DNA of 32,262 nt from Caldilineaceae bacterium (GTDB lineage: Bacteria > Chloroflexota > Anaerolineae > Caldilineales > Caldilineaceae). The notes below the pieces were generated by a model. The model was not told the origin of the DNA and ran no database searches. It saw only the letters and a list, made by a program, of their open reading frames with translations. Every line of letters starts with the position of its first letter. Positions within the stretch are counted from its first letter, which is position 1. The stretch spans positions 1-32,262 of the forward strand of contig JAPPAJ010000373.1 in the NCBI GenBank assembly GCA_026705565.1, in the 5' to 3' direction. This document shows, piece by piece, positions 1-7,104 of the stretch. The position numbers and the translations under genes were made by a program.

Positions 1-235
1 CGTCCTGCTGCCCCCGACTGGACACCCGGCAGTAAACCACGGTCAATCCCTGCGGGGCAACGTCGCCCTCGCCCGGGAACCGCAGTGCATCCGCCTCGGT
101 GTGGTACCGCCGCCCGGTCGCAGTCCAGCATGCCGGGAACGTACCGTTGCGCGTCATGGATCACAACGGGTGCGCCGAACGCCCCACTCGGGCGCCAAAC
201 TGCGGGATGGGATGGATCTTGTCCATGTCAAACAT
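1..235 (-). pseudogene. IS607-type serine recombinase (TnpA), N-terminal part, interrupted by a stop codon; runs off the left edge
   Basis: Reading leftward from an ATG at 233-235, one frame gives an HTH-like start (IHPIPQFGARVGRS) and then a TGA at 161-163. The same frame continues with GTFPACWTATGRRYHTEADA and then VVYCRVSSRGQQD at the window edge. The last segment is the catalytic-serine motif of small serine recombinases. An N-terminal MerR-like helix-turn-helix ending in GRRYxTEAD followed at once by YxRVSS is the IS607 TnpA arrangement. By comparison with that family, the TGA sits where TLRRW-like proteins have an arginine, so a CGA-to-TGA change is likely. An in-frame ATG at 155-157 could restart a product lacking the first part of the HTH. 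A TnpB gene, if present, would lie beyond the left edge. The gene is divergent from fmt, with about 74 bp between them containing a small palindrome (240-252). Confidence 0.7.
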
Positions 236-309
236 GGTGCTGTGCAACACAGTACCTTACAAAATAGAAGGCTTATCGATGCACCGACTCCAACCAAGGA
301 ACGACGTCC

Positions 310-1290
310 ATGTCCAACCTCCAACGCGTCGTGTTCATGGGAACACCGGATCTGGCCGCCATCGTGCTGGCGCGCATGCTGGAGCATCAACGGAACACGA
401 ATCCCCCGTGGCATCTGCGGGGTGCAGTCACACAGCCCGATCGACCAAGGGGCCGGAAGCGCAGGCCGGCGGAAAGTCCGGTCAAGCTGTTGGCCGGGTC
501 CCACGGCCTGCCGGTGTTGCAACCCGATCGGATTAGGCGCAATCCGGAGTTCGCCGCCCAGCTGGCAGCCTGGGAGCCGGATGCCGTCGTGGTGATGGCC
601 TATGGCCAGATTCTCCCGCCGTCCATCCTGAACCTGCCCCGGACCGGCTGCCTCAACATCCACGCCAGCCTGTTGCCGGCCCTGCGGGGGGCCTCCCCGG
701 TCTTCGGTGCCGTGCGCCAGGGGCTGACCGTAACCGGGGTCAGCATCATGCAGATGGACCGGGGCCTGGACACCGGCCCGGTGGTGGACCGGGCCGAGAC
801 CGCCGTGCTGCCCCGCGACACGACCGGAACCCTGGGACCGCAGCTGGCGGAGCTGGGTGCCGAACGCCTGCTGGCCGTGCTGCCGGCCTGGCTCGCGGGG
901 GAATGTCGGCCCATCCCTCAGGACGCCCTGCCGGGCACACCATCCCACAGTGGCCTCATCCGCAAGGCGGATGGGCGCATCAACTGGACGCGGCCGGCCA
1001 CGGACATCGCCCTGCAAGTCAGGGCCTGCAATCCCTGGCCGGCCGCGCATTGCTGGTGGCAGGGCCAACAACTTCGGGTGCTGGATGCCCTGCCCGAAAG
1101 AGGAGGGAAACCGACGCGGGAACCGGGACGGGTGCTGGAGACGGACAACGGGCTCACGGTCCAGACAGGCGACGGGCTGTTGCGGTTGACCACGGTGCAA
1201 CTGGCAGGTCGCAAGGCCATGGCCGCGGCCGACTTCCGCCGCGGTGCCGGGCGCAACATGGCGGGGAGCCTCCTCCTTTCCGTGCCCTGA
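310..1290 (+). CDS. fmt: methionyl-tRNA formyltransferase
   Basis: This 326-aa cytoplasmic enzyme transfers a formyl group from 10-formyltetrahydrofolate to Met-tRNA(fMet), making the initiator tRNA for translation. The N-terminal half is the formyltransferase Rossmann-like domain: RVVFMGTP at residues 6-13, the NIHASLLPALRGASPV block with the conserved Asn116 and His118, and MDRGLDTGPVV carrying Asp154. These are the three catalytic positions of the family. The C-terminal domain (about 215-326) has the expected INWTRPATDI and FRRGAGRN motifs used in tRNA binding. Length is normal (about 310-330 aa). No def gene is adjacent, although fmt is often paired with def. The upstream neighbour is a decayed recombinase on the other strand. 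The start fits the family N-terminus. Confidence 0.95.
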   Translation: MSNLQRVVFMGTPDLAAIVLARMLEHQRNTNPPWHLRGAVTQPDRPRGRKRRPAESPVKLLAGSHGLPVLQPDRIRRNPEFAAQLAAWEPDAVVVMAYGQILPPSILNLPRTGCLNIHASLLPALRGASPVFGAVRQGLTVTGVSIMQMDRGLDTGPVVDRAETAVLPRDTTGTLGPQLAELGAERLLAVLPAWLAGECRPIPQDALPGTPSHSGLIRKADGRINWTRPATDIALQVRACNPWPAAHCWWQGQQLRVLDALPERGGKPTREPGRVLETDNGLTVQTGDGLLRLTTVQLAGRKAMAAADFRRGAGRNMAGSLLLSVP

Positions 1291-1363
1291 CACATGGAAC
1301 GGGCACACCGGCCGCAGCCCTGTGCTACGCTGACCAACTCGGATCCCGTATAGGACCTTCCCC

Positions 1364-1744
1364 ATGGCACGAACCGAACGCATCTGTGCCGAGTGCAGCG
1401 GTGCCGTCCAAATCGAGGACCAGTTCTGTCCCACCTGCGGGTCGGACACACAAGCAGAACTGATACCAACACCGGCATCGTCGCTGGCACAGAAGGCCGT
1501 GGCCGCGGCACCCGCCCTGCTGGCGGTGAGTCTGGTGGTCCTGAAGCTGGGTGGCAGCCTATTGCGCAATCCGCTGGTACGCCAACTGCTGGCAGGGAGC
1601 AATAACGGACTTCCTGCCGTCCGCCGTACCGGGGAACCCCCGGTATCCGGCAGGAGGCTGCATGTCAGGCGTCGCTGGCGCATCCGCCATCGGGACGGAC
1701 GTCACACCAGCGGCGAGGAAGAGGAAACCTACACCCTCGCCTGA
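1364..1744 (+). CDS. small zinc-ribbon membrane protein
   Basis: A 126-aa protein of unknown function. Residues 8-24 hold two CxxC pairs (CAEC and CPTC), a short zinc ribbon of the kind found at the N-terminus of many small membrane or regulatory proteins. A hydrophobic stretch around residues 46-64 (AAAPALLAVSLVVLKLGG) could be one membrane segment. The tail is strongly basic (RRRWRIRHRDGR) and ends in an acidic EEEE run. The DNA encoding the last third is unusual: it contains a strong stem-loop (1613-1654), and the stop codon lies inside a perfect palindrome (1734-1761). A degenerate copy of the 3' end recurs near 2803-2890. The tail may therefore be repeat-derived. The zinc ribbon is clear; the role is not. 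Confidence 0.75.
   Translation: MARTERICAECSGAVQIEDQFCPTCGSDTQAELIPTPASSLAQKAVAAAPALLAVSLVVLKLGGSLLRNPLVRQLLAGSNNGLPAVRRTGEPPVSGRRLHVRRRWRIRHRDGRHTSGEEEETYTLA
1613..1654. repeat. two-tier inverted repeat inside the zinc-ribbon gene
   Basis: Inner arms TACCGGGG (1627-1634) and CCCCGGTA (1638-1645) enclose a 3-nt loop. Outer arms CCTGCCG (1613-1619) and CGGCAGG (1648-1654) enclose both. The pairing is exact in each tier, which is unusual within a coding region. It could be an inserted REP-like element that was absorbed into the reading frame. Confidence 0.6.
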
Positions 1745-1775
1745 CGCGCGTCAGGCGAGGGGCATGCCGGGACAG
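1686..1775. repeat. imperfect repeat, copy 1 (pairs with 2803-2890)
   Basis: The core CGGGACGGAYGTCACACCAG is followed by CGGYGAGG, an ACACC(C/T) block, a GCGCGTCA block and a GC(C/T)GGGAC block. The same order of blocks, with small gaps and substitutions, is present at 2803-2890. Copy 1 covers the end of the zinc-ribbon gene and its stop codon. The two copies bracket the unrecognised gene at 1928-2485. Confidence 0.55.
1734..1761. terminator. perfect 28-bp palindrome at the end of the zinc-ribbon gene
   Basis: Arms CCCTCGCCTGACGC and its exact reverse complement abut without a spacer. The TGA stop codon (1742-1744) lies inside the left arm. As RNA it would form a very stable hairpin with a short loop. 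There is no T-run after it, so an intrinsic terminator of the classical type is uncertain; a binding site or a REP-like element is equally possible. Confidence 0.45.
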
Positions 1776-1927
1776 CCACAGCCCAGCACAACAGACGGCT
1801 GCCAGAGTAACGTGTCGAGCGTAGACAGAGTACTGTTCAACGTAAACACGGCAGCCCCTCCCTGCTGCTTCCGGGATAGGCACCTTGTCCGATAGGCTGT
1901 AGGCCACTATGCAGGAGGGCAGCATTC

Positions 1928-2485
1928 ATGGCGAAGAAGAACCCGAAGGCGCAGTGGGGCTCAACACTCTGGCTGGGACAGTGGCAAGGAGTGGAGGACG
2001 GAGTCCTGAGTTTCCTGTCGGAAGCCACGTGCGAATGCGAATGTTACGGGGTGTCCGTGGGCTTGGCCATGGCCATGATCACCAGTTACAACGAGTTGCC
2101 TGCACAAGCCCGTCGGACCGTGGTGCGGACCGTGGTGAACGACTGCCTTAAGAACAACATGGTCTTCGCGGAAGAGGACGGTATTCCTTTTCTGGTCAAA
2201 GATCCGGGACCGGACGACAAGAGGCTCATGGCATCCGAAATGGCCACCTACATCAAAATTCCCGCCAAGTTCACGCACTTGGTCTTTTGGGCAACGATCT
2301 TCCGTTCCGCCGCAGTGCGTGCAGAGTTGGGTGCGGAGTTGAACCTGGATGGTTTGGAGTGCGGCGCAGCGTGCAGGCAGATGGAACTGCCAGCGGACAT
2401 CAACAACCGCATCCAGGGCATCCACAAGCGGGGCATACCCATACCACCGTTCCCGGTTCCGGACGACGAAATTACCGAGACGTAA
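1928..2485 (+). CDS. protein of unknown function with a CxCxC cluster
   Basis: A 185-aa protein I do not recognise. The start is well supported by a Shine-Dalgarno AGGAGGG at 1913-1919, eight bases before the ATG. It has no signal peptide. Residues 30-41 contain a dense cysteine cluster (SEATCECECYGV), and two more cysteines occur near residue 140 (LECGAAC). These could bind a metal, but they do not match a motif I can name. A central segment (about 43-75) is hydrophobic then basic and may be a helix. The C-terminus is proline-rich and acidic (IPIPPFPVPDDEITET). The gene stands alone on the + strand between two copies of an imperfect repeat, which suggests acquisition or movement as a unit. 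Codon use is a little less GC-rich than in the neighbours. Confidence 0.6.
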   Translation: MAKKNPKAQWGSTLWLGQWQGVEDGVLSFLSEATCECECYGVSVGLAMAMITSYNELPAQARRTVVRTVVNDCLKNNMVFAEEDGIPFLVKDPGPDDKRLMASEMATYIKIPAKFTHLVFWATIFRSAAVRAELGAELNLDGLECGAACRQMELPADINNRIQGIHKRGIPIPPFPVPDDEITET

Positions 2486-2859
2486 CCCTGCGCCCGCTGC
2501 TCACCGAGACCGCGCCGGGCACTGAACCGGAAAACCGCAGCATGCCCAACCACCTTGATGGTTGTGTCGGATGGGGCGGCCCGAGAACCCGGGAGGATCG
2601 GACCTGACGGAACACGGCTGAGACCGGCACGTTGCTCAAGGCATGGCGCAGTAGGCGAGTCGGCCAGCATCGCCTGTTGAACCACAACTCGAGTTCGGCC
2701 GCATGGACTGCATGCGGCCCCGCAGTCCATGCCCACGGCATTAATAAAGCCCGTCGTCCGGCGGGCACTCCCCGCTCCGGATTCCGATGTTGAACCTCGG
2801 CGATGTGGCTACGGGACGGATGTCACACCAGCGGTGAGGCACACCTTGCCCTGCGCGCG
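2486..2859. other. non-coding gap between the unrecognised gene and htrA 3' end
   Basis: No convincing gene is seen in this 374-bp stretch. It holds a perfect hairpin (2701-2732), an AT-rich patch just after it (around 2739-2748), and most of the second copy of the imperfect repeat. The genes on either side converge, so transcription termination from both directions is expected here. Confidence 0.5.
2701..2732. terminator. perfect hairpin between convergent genes
   Basis: Arms GCATGGACTGC (2701-2711) and GCAGTCCATGC (2722-2732) enclose a 10-nt loop. It lies between two convergent genes and is followed by an AT-rich stretch on the + strand. A transcription terminator is the simplest reading, although there is no long T-run. 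Confidence 0.45.
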
Positions 2860-2890
2860 TCAACTGAGGGACGTGCTGGGACGCTTGCCG
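2803..2890. repeat. imperfect repeat, copy 2 (pairs with 1686-1775)
   Basis: This repeats the blocks described for copy 1 with a few gaps. Read in the same frame as the zinc-ribbon gene it still encodes RDGCHTSGE, against RDGRHTSGE in copy 1, so it looks like a detached 3' fragment of a paralogue of that gene. Its right end overlaps the last codons of the htrA-like gene on the other strand. Confidence 0.5.
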
Positions 2891-4173
2891 AGCTTGATCG
2901 TGACTCGCACGTTGCTGCCGTTGCGCAGCACGGTCAAATTCACCTCGTCCCCCGGCGACGAGTACCGTTCCAGGTAGAGCATCAGGTCGTTGAACGAACT
3001 GAGCTTGAAGTCCTCGACGTGGGTGATCAGGTCGCCCCCGGCACCGGCAGGGCAAATGAACTCCAATTCTTCCGAATCGAATTGGGCTCGGGCACTGGCG
3101 CCGGACAGTCCGCCCCGGGCCGCCGGGCCGCCGGGCACAACCCGCGTGACATACGCGCCCCGCACGCTCTTGGGCAGGTCCAACGCCTCAGAGCAGATGG
3201 GGCTGTAGCTTGCGCCGTGGACGCCCAAGTAGGCGTGCTCGTACCGACCCGACTCGATCAAAGCCGGGATCACCCGGTTCACGATTGTGGACGGAACCGC
3301 TAGGCCAATGCCGCTGAAGGACCGCTGCTCGGAGATGATCTGGGAGACCACGCCCACCACCTCGCCCCGGTTGTTGAAGAGGGGCCCACCGGAGTTACCT
3401 GGGTTGGTGGCGGCATCGAACTGGATGCTGTCCGGAATCCGGTACCGCGTCATCGTATTCATGGTGCGGTCCAGGGCGCTCACAATGCCGGAGGTCAGGG
3501 TCTGCTCCTGCGAGAACGGGGTACCAATCACGGCCACGCGCATACCGACCTGCAGTTCCTCGCTGCGGCCCATCGTGACAGGCTGCAGTTCGTAGCCCTC
3601 AGGATCAATTTTGACAACTGCCAGATCGCTGTCAGGATCCGTAGCCAGCACCTTCCCGACTGACATGGTCCCATCCTGGAAGGTAATGTGCATGATGTCC
3701 GCGGACTGCACGACATGGGCATTGGTGACGATGTGGCCCTTTTCGTCCCAGATGAAGCCGGATCCCTGGCCCAGGTTGCCCAGCATCGGTGCTGGATCGC
3801 TTTCGTTGCCGAACCTGTTGGCCTTGATGAACTCGAACGTGTTGACCTGCACCACCGAGGGATTGCCGCGGGCGTAGATATCCATCAACACCGCGGTTTC
3901 ATAGTCCACCTCGACCGCTTCCAGGGATTCGGGATCCACGGTGACGCTGAGCGTCCTGGGTTCCGCAACCGGCACCTCAACCTGGACTCGTTCAGTACCG
4001 ATGCCCGGCAGCAAATTGGGTGCGAAGCGGTTCGCCAGTGCCGTCCCCCGACCCAATAGGTTGTCCCAGGCCACCAGGCCCGCCAGGACAAGGACAATGA
4101 TCAGCAGGAAGGACGCCAAGCTTGGTCCGCGCCGGCGCGGACCGGGCGGTTCGGGACGGGAGTACTGTGTCAT
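2860..4173 (-). CDS. HtrA/DegP-type serine protease, membrane-anchored, with PDZ domain
   Basis: A 437-aa protease of the HtrA (S1C) family, which degrades or refolds damaged extracytoplasmic proteins. A short basic N-terminus (GPRRRG) precedes one membrane segment at about residues 19-36, so the protease domain should lie outside the membrane. The catalytic triad is complete: His153 in TNAHVV, Asp183 in DSDLAVVKID, and Ser261 in NPGNSGGPLFN. The QGSGFIWDEKGHIVTN lead-in is typical of HtrA. A single PDZ domain covers roughly residues 320-432 (YLGV..., then DLITHVEDFKLSSFNDLMLYL). An inserted stretch near residues 350-370 (ARAQFDSEELEFICPAG) interrupts the usual PDZ spacing. It is the last gene of a leftward series that includes murJ and secA, consistent with envelope quality control. 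The YugP-type protease gene lies 54 bp upstream. Confidence 0.92.
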   Translation of the reverse strand: MTQYSRPEPPGPRRRGPSLASFLLIIVLVLAGLVAWDNLLGRGTALANRFAPNLLPGIGTERVQVEVPVAEPRTLSVTVDPESLEAVEVDYETAVLMDIYARGNPSVVQVNTFEFIKANRFGNESDPAPMLGNLGQGSGFIWDEKGHIVTNAHVVQSADIMHITFQDGTMSVGKVLATDPDSDLAVVKIDPEGYELQPVTMGRSEELQVGMRVAVIGTPFSQEQTLTSGIVSALDRTMNTMTRYRIPDSIQFDAATNPGNSGGPLFNNRGEVVGVVSQIISEQRSFSGIGLAVPSTIVNRVIPALIESGRYEHAYLGVHGASYSPICSEALDLPKSVRGAYVTRVVPGGPAARGGLSGASARAQFDSEELEFICPAGAGGDLITHVEDFKLSSFNDLMLYLERYSSPGDEVNLTVLRNGSNVRVTIKLGKRPSTSLS

Positions 4174-4227
4174 GGATGGATATTGGCGCCGAACGGGATC
4201 CCCCGTCCGACCGGTTGAAAGGACAAG

Positions 4228-4908
4228 TCAGTCTCGGCTCAGCCCAAGCAGCAGGAAGGCATAGTAGGCTAGGGTCATGACCGAGGATACGGCGGCGGCC
4301 ACATAGGTGAGGGCAGCGGCATTGAGCACCTTGTTGACACCCTCCATCTCCTCCGCGTAGAGGATGCCGTGGCCAACGAGCAACTGCCGCGCCCGCGTGC
4401 TGGCGTTGAACTCGACGGGCAGCGTAATCAGGGTAAAGACTGTGGTCAAAGCGAACAGCACGACACCGACGCCCAGCAGTTCGGGCGTTTGCATAATCGC
4501 GCCCAGGAAACAGATGCCGGGTCCCAGCCAGCCGCCGAGGTTGGCAGTCGGCACGGCGGCCGATCGCAACCGCAGCGGTGCGTAGCCCTGCTGATGCTGT
4601 ACGGCGTGGCCCGCCTCATGGGCGGCGATCCCGGCCGCGGCCACGCTGCGGCCGTGAAACACATCGCGGCTCAGGCGCAGGGCGCGCAGGCCCGGATGGT
4701 AGTGGTCCGACAGCCAGCCGGTGGATTCCTCGACCGGAACGTCGTACAGGCCTTGGCTGTCCAAGATCTGGCGGGCTGTCTGGGCACCGGTCAGACCACG
4801 GATATTGGCAACCTTGGAGTATTTCCCCATGTTGCGCTTGACCCTGGCCTGCGCCCAAAGGCCCAGCACTAGGGAGGGAAGAATCAGCAAAATATAGATG
4901 CCCATCAC
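4228..4908 (-). CDS. YugP-family membrane zinc metalloprotease
   Basis: A 226-aa protein of the neutral zinc metallopeptidase family typified by Bacillus YugP, whose substrates are poorly known. The zinc site is clear: His97-Glu98-x-x-His101 in GIAAHEAGHAVQH, with a likely third ligand Glu166 in LPVEFNAS. The family blocks GLTGAQTARQIL, SDHYHPGLRALRLS and SVAAAGIAAHEAGHA are present in order. Membrane segments are seen at about residues 3-18, 122-140, 146-164 and 203-222. Length is normal for the family (about 220-235 aa). It lies just upstream of the HtrA gene in the same direction, so the two proteases may act together in envelope maintenance. Confidence 0.88.
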   Translation of the reverse strand: MMGIYILLILPSLVLGLWAQARVKRNMGKYSKVANIRGLTGAQTARQILDSQGLYDVPVEESTGWLSDHYHPGLRALRLSRDVFHGRSVAAAGIAAHEAGHAVQHQQGYAPLRLRSAAVPTANLGGWLGPGICFLGAIMQTPELLGVGVVLFALTTVFTLITLPVEFNASTRARQLLVGHGILYAEEMEGVNKVLNAAALTYVAAAVSSVMTLAYYAFLLLGLSRD

Positions 4909-5039
4909 GCGTTCCTATAGGTCCGACCTCGGATCATACGATGTGAATCCGCCCCTGTGCTCCAAGGCGGGATCAGATTGGATTGTAGAGGATTGATGGT
5001 CTGGATATGTTAGGGATTTGTTGAAATAGGTCGGTGCCT

Positions 5040-6626
5040 TCAGACCGAGGCCCGTCGCACTCCCGCCAGCCAGCGCACGTTGCCCAGAACCGAGCTAAAG
5101 AGGAAATAGGCGGTTCCTCCCGCGGCGATTCCCAGCAGCAATTGGATCCAGGCAGCTTCAGCCCAGGGGCTTGTACCGGAGCCGATCCCGGCCAGCACCA
5201 GCCACACGGCACCACCCATGGCCGCGGACGCAACGGCCGTGCGCACGCTGTCCCAGGCCAACTGGACAGGGACCAGCCGCGGCAGGTGTGCGCGCAACCA
5301 CCACAGCAGCAGCAGAATTTCGACGGTGGTCGCCACGCTGGCGGCCAGGGCCGGCCCGGCGTAGCCCAGTGGCCCGACCCACCACAGGCTCAGGCCGATG
5401 TTGATCAGGACAATGGTCACACCGGCCAGCATGGGCCTGCGGGTATCGTGCAGGGCATAGAAGGCCCGCACCGTAATCTCGACCGCGGCATAGGCCGTCA
5501 GGCCGGGCAGGAAGTACTGCAGGGCCCTTGCCACCCGTTGGGTGCTGTCGGCATCGAAGCTGCCTCGCTCGAAGAGCAGTTCAATCAACGGTACGCGCAA
5601 CAGGTACAGGCCAACGGTGGCGGGTACGGCCAGCCACACCACGAGCCGCAGCATCGTGCGGAAGGATGCGGCCATGTCATCGAACCGACCGCGGTCGGCC
5701 TGGGCCGCAAAGGAGGGGAACGCGACGATGGACAGGGACTGGGCAAAGACCGAGACCGGAATCAGCATCAGGCGGAACCCGTAGTCGAACGCGCTTACGC
5801 TGCCCGGGGCAAGACGGCTCACGAGATTCGTGTTCACAATGAGGTTCAGGTGGATGAACAGGAGGCCGACCATGCGCGGGCCCATGAGCTTCAGGATGTG
5901 GAACAGGTCCGCATCGCGCCAGTCCAGGATCCAGCTGTAGCGGAGACCGTGCTTCCGCAGGGCCGGCAGCTGAATCAACAGGTGCAGCAGGGATCCCGCC
6001 ACGGCCCCCACAACCAGGCCGCGGATGCCAAACGGTTCGGCCAGCCACAGGGCCGCGCCCCAAATGGCGACATTGCGCAGAGCCGGTGCCGCCGCCGGCA
6101 GCAGGAAGTGCCTCCTGGTGTTCAGGGCACCCATGCACAGGCCACTGACTCCATAGACCACGGTGCCCAGCAACAGCCAGCGCATGAGTTCGGCAGCCAG
6201 GTCCTGCTGTGCCGGTTCGAACCCGGGTGCCAGGACATGCCGCATCAGCCATGGCGCCATGGCAATACCGGCCACCGCCAGCACACCCAGCACCAGCGTG
6301 ACCGCGTTCACCGTCTGGCTGAAGAGACGCCAAGCCACTGCCGCGCCGCGGCGATGCGAGAGACGACTGAACGTGGGTATGAAGGCACTGCCGAGCGCGC
6401 CGCCCGCCACCACTTCAAAGATCAGGTCCGGGACGCGGAACGCAGCCTGATAGGCGTCCAGCGCCGGCGAGAGGTTGAAGACGCCGGCGATGGCGATGTC
6501 GCGCGCCACGCCGGTCACCCGGCTCAGCACAAAGAAGAGCATGACCAGCGATGCCGCCCCCAGCAGTGAGCGGGCACCGACTGCAGGACGCTCCATCGTG
6601 TCCCGACCGTCATCTGCCGATGGCAT
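5040..6626 (-). CDS. murJ: lipid II flippase MurJ
   Basis: A 528-aa polytopic membrane protein of the MATE-like MviN/MurJ family, which flips the peptidoglycan precursor lipid II across the membrane. It has about 14 hydrophobic segments. Family landmarks are the N-terminal block LSRVTGVARDIAIAGVF, the region ALDAYQAAFRVPDLIFEVVAGGALGSAFIPTFSR with its conserved Arg residues, and the later FYALHDTRRPMLAGV block, which matches the FYAxxDTRTP signature. The start at 6626 has an AGGA Shine-Dalgarno close upstream; a second ATG ten codons later is a less likely start. It follows fmdB by 40 bp and is probably co-transcribed with it. A MurJ gene implies that the organism makes peptidoglycan or retains this flippase. 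Confidence 0.93.
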   Translation of the reverse strand: MPSADDGRDTMERPAVGARSLLGAASLVMLFFVLSRVTGVARDIAIAGVFNLSPALDAYQAAFRVPDLIFEVVAGGALGSAFIPTFSRLSHRRGAAVAWRLFSQTVNAVTLVLGVLAVAGIAMAPWLMRHVLAPGFEPAQQDLAAELMRWLLLGTVVYGVSGLCMGALNTRRHFLLPAAAPALRNVAIWGAALWLAEPFGIRGLVVGAVAGSLLHLLIQLPALRKHGLRYSWILDWRDADLFHILKLMGPRMVGLLFIHLNLIVNTNLVSRLAPGSVSAFDYGFRLMLIPVSVFAQSLSIVAFPSFAAQADRGRFDDMAASFRTMLRLVVWLAVPATVGLYLLRVPLIELLFERGSFDADSTQRVARALQYFLPGLTAYAAVEITVRAFYALHDTRRPMLAGVTIVLINIGLSLWWVGPLGYAGPALAASVATTVEILLLLWWLRAHLPRLVPVQLAWDSVRTAVASAAMGGAVWLVLAGIGSGTSPWAEAAWIQLLLGIAAGGTAYFLFSSVLGNVRWLAGVRRASV

Positions 6627-6666
6627 TTTTCCTGTCGGCGGGTTGTTCTGTCCGGCCGGACCGGGA

Positions 6667-7047
6667 TCAGCCGGCCGCAGCTTTGGCCTTGCCCTTTCGT
6701 GACTTGTCGGCCGTCTTTGCTACCTCGGGCGGAGTTGCGGTCTCTCGCGATCCGCTGCCGGCCGCATCCTCCTTGGTGCTGTCCTTCCCGCCCTGGGTAT
6801 CGGCATCCTTCGCGTCGGCCTTCACATCGGTGTCGGCCTTCTCTTCAGCCTTTTCCTTGTCCTTGCCGTTGGCGTTGTCCGTCTTGTAGAACCCACTGCC
6901 CTTGAAGTGAATGGCGGGCATGCTCATGAGACGCCGCGTCGCCGTGGACCGACAGTGGGGACAGGCCGGTGCTTCGGTCATCGAGAACGACAGAATCTGC
7001 TCGAAGTGTTCGGAGCAGTGCGTGCAGGTGAACTCATACAGGGGCAT
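6667..7047 (-). CDS. FmdB-family zinc-ribbon protein with charged tail
   Basis: A 126-aa protein. The first 45 residues are the FmdB/CxxC_CXXC_SSSS zinc ribbon: MPLYEFTCTHC, then ACPHC, giving two CxxC pairs that bind zinc, followed by the AIHFKGSGFYKTD motif that ends this domain. The rest is a low-complexity, Lys/Asp/Glu/Ala-rich tail, probably disordered. The start at 7047 is chosen because MPLYEF is the universal beginning of the family; a longer reading to 7137 would add unrelated residues. The gene is directly upstream of murJ. Family members are thought to be small regulators, but the role is not established. A TTTTCCCCA box (7105-7113) lies 58 bp upstream of the start, part of the repeat field in the gap to secA. 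Confidence 0.88.
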   Translation of the reverse strand: MPLYEFTCTHCSEHFEQILSFSMTEAPACPHCRSTATRRLMSMPAIHFKGSGFYKTDNANGKDKEKAEEKADTDVKADAKDADTQGGKDSTKEDAAGSGSRETATPPEVAKTADKSRKGKAKAAAG

Positions 7048-7104
7048 GGCAGGGCACGTGGTGTTTGGACCGCGGGTGCCGATCCCGGGCTGGGACTGGC
7101 CGAG

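Noticed and set aside
154-1683. Long leftward reading frame of about 509 codons opposite fmt
   Set aside because: It is the shadow of fmt in GC-rich DNA: fmt has full family motifs, while this frame has no recognisable domain.
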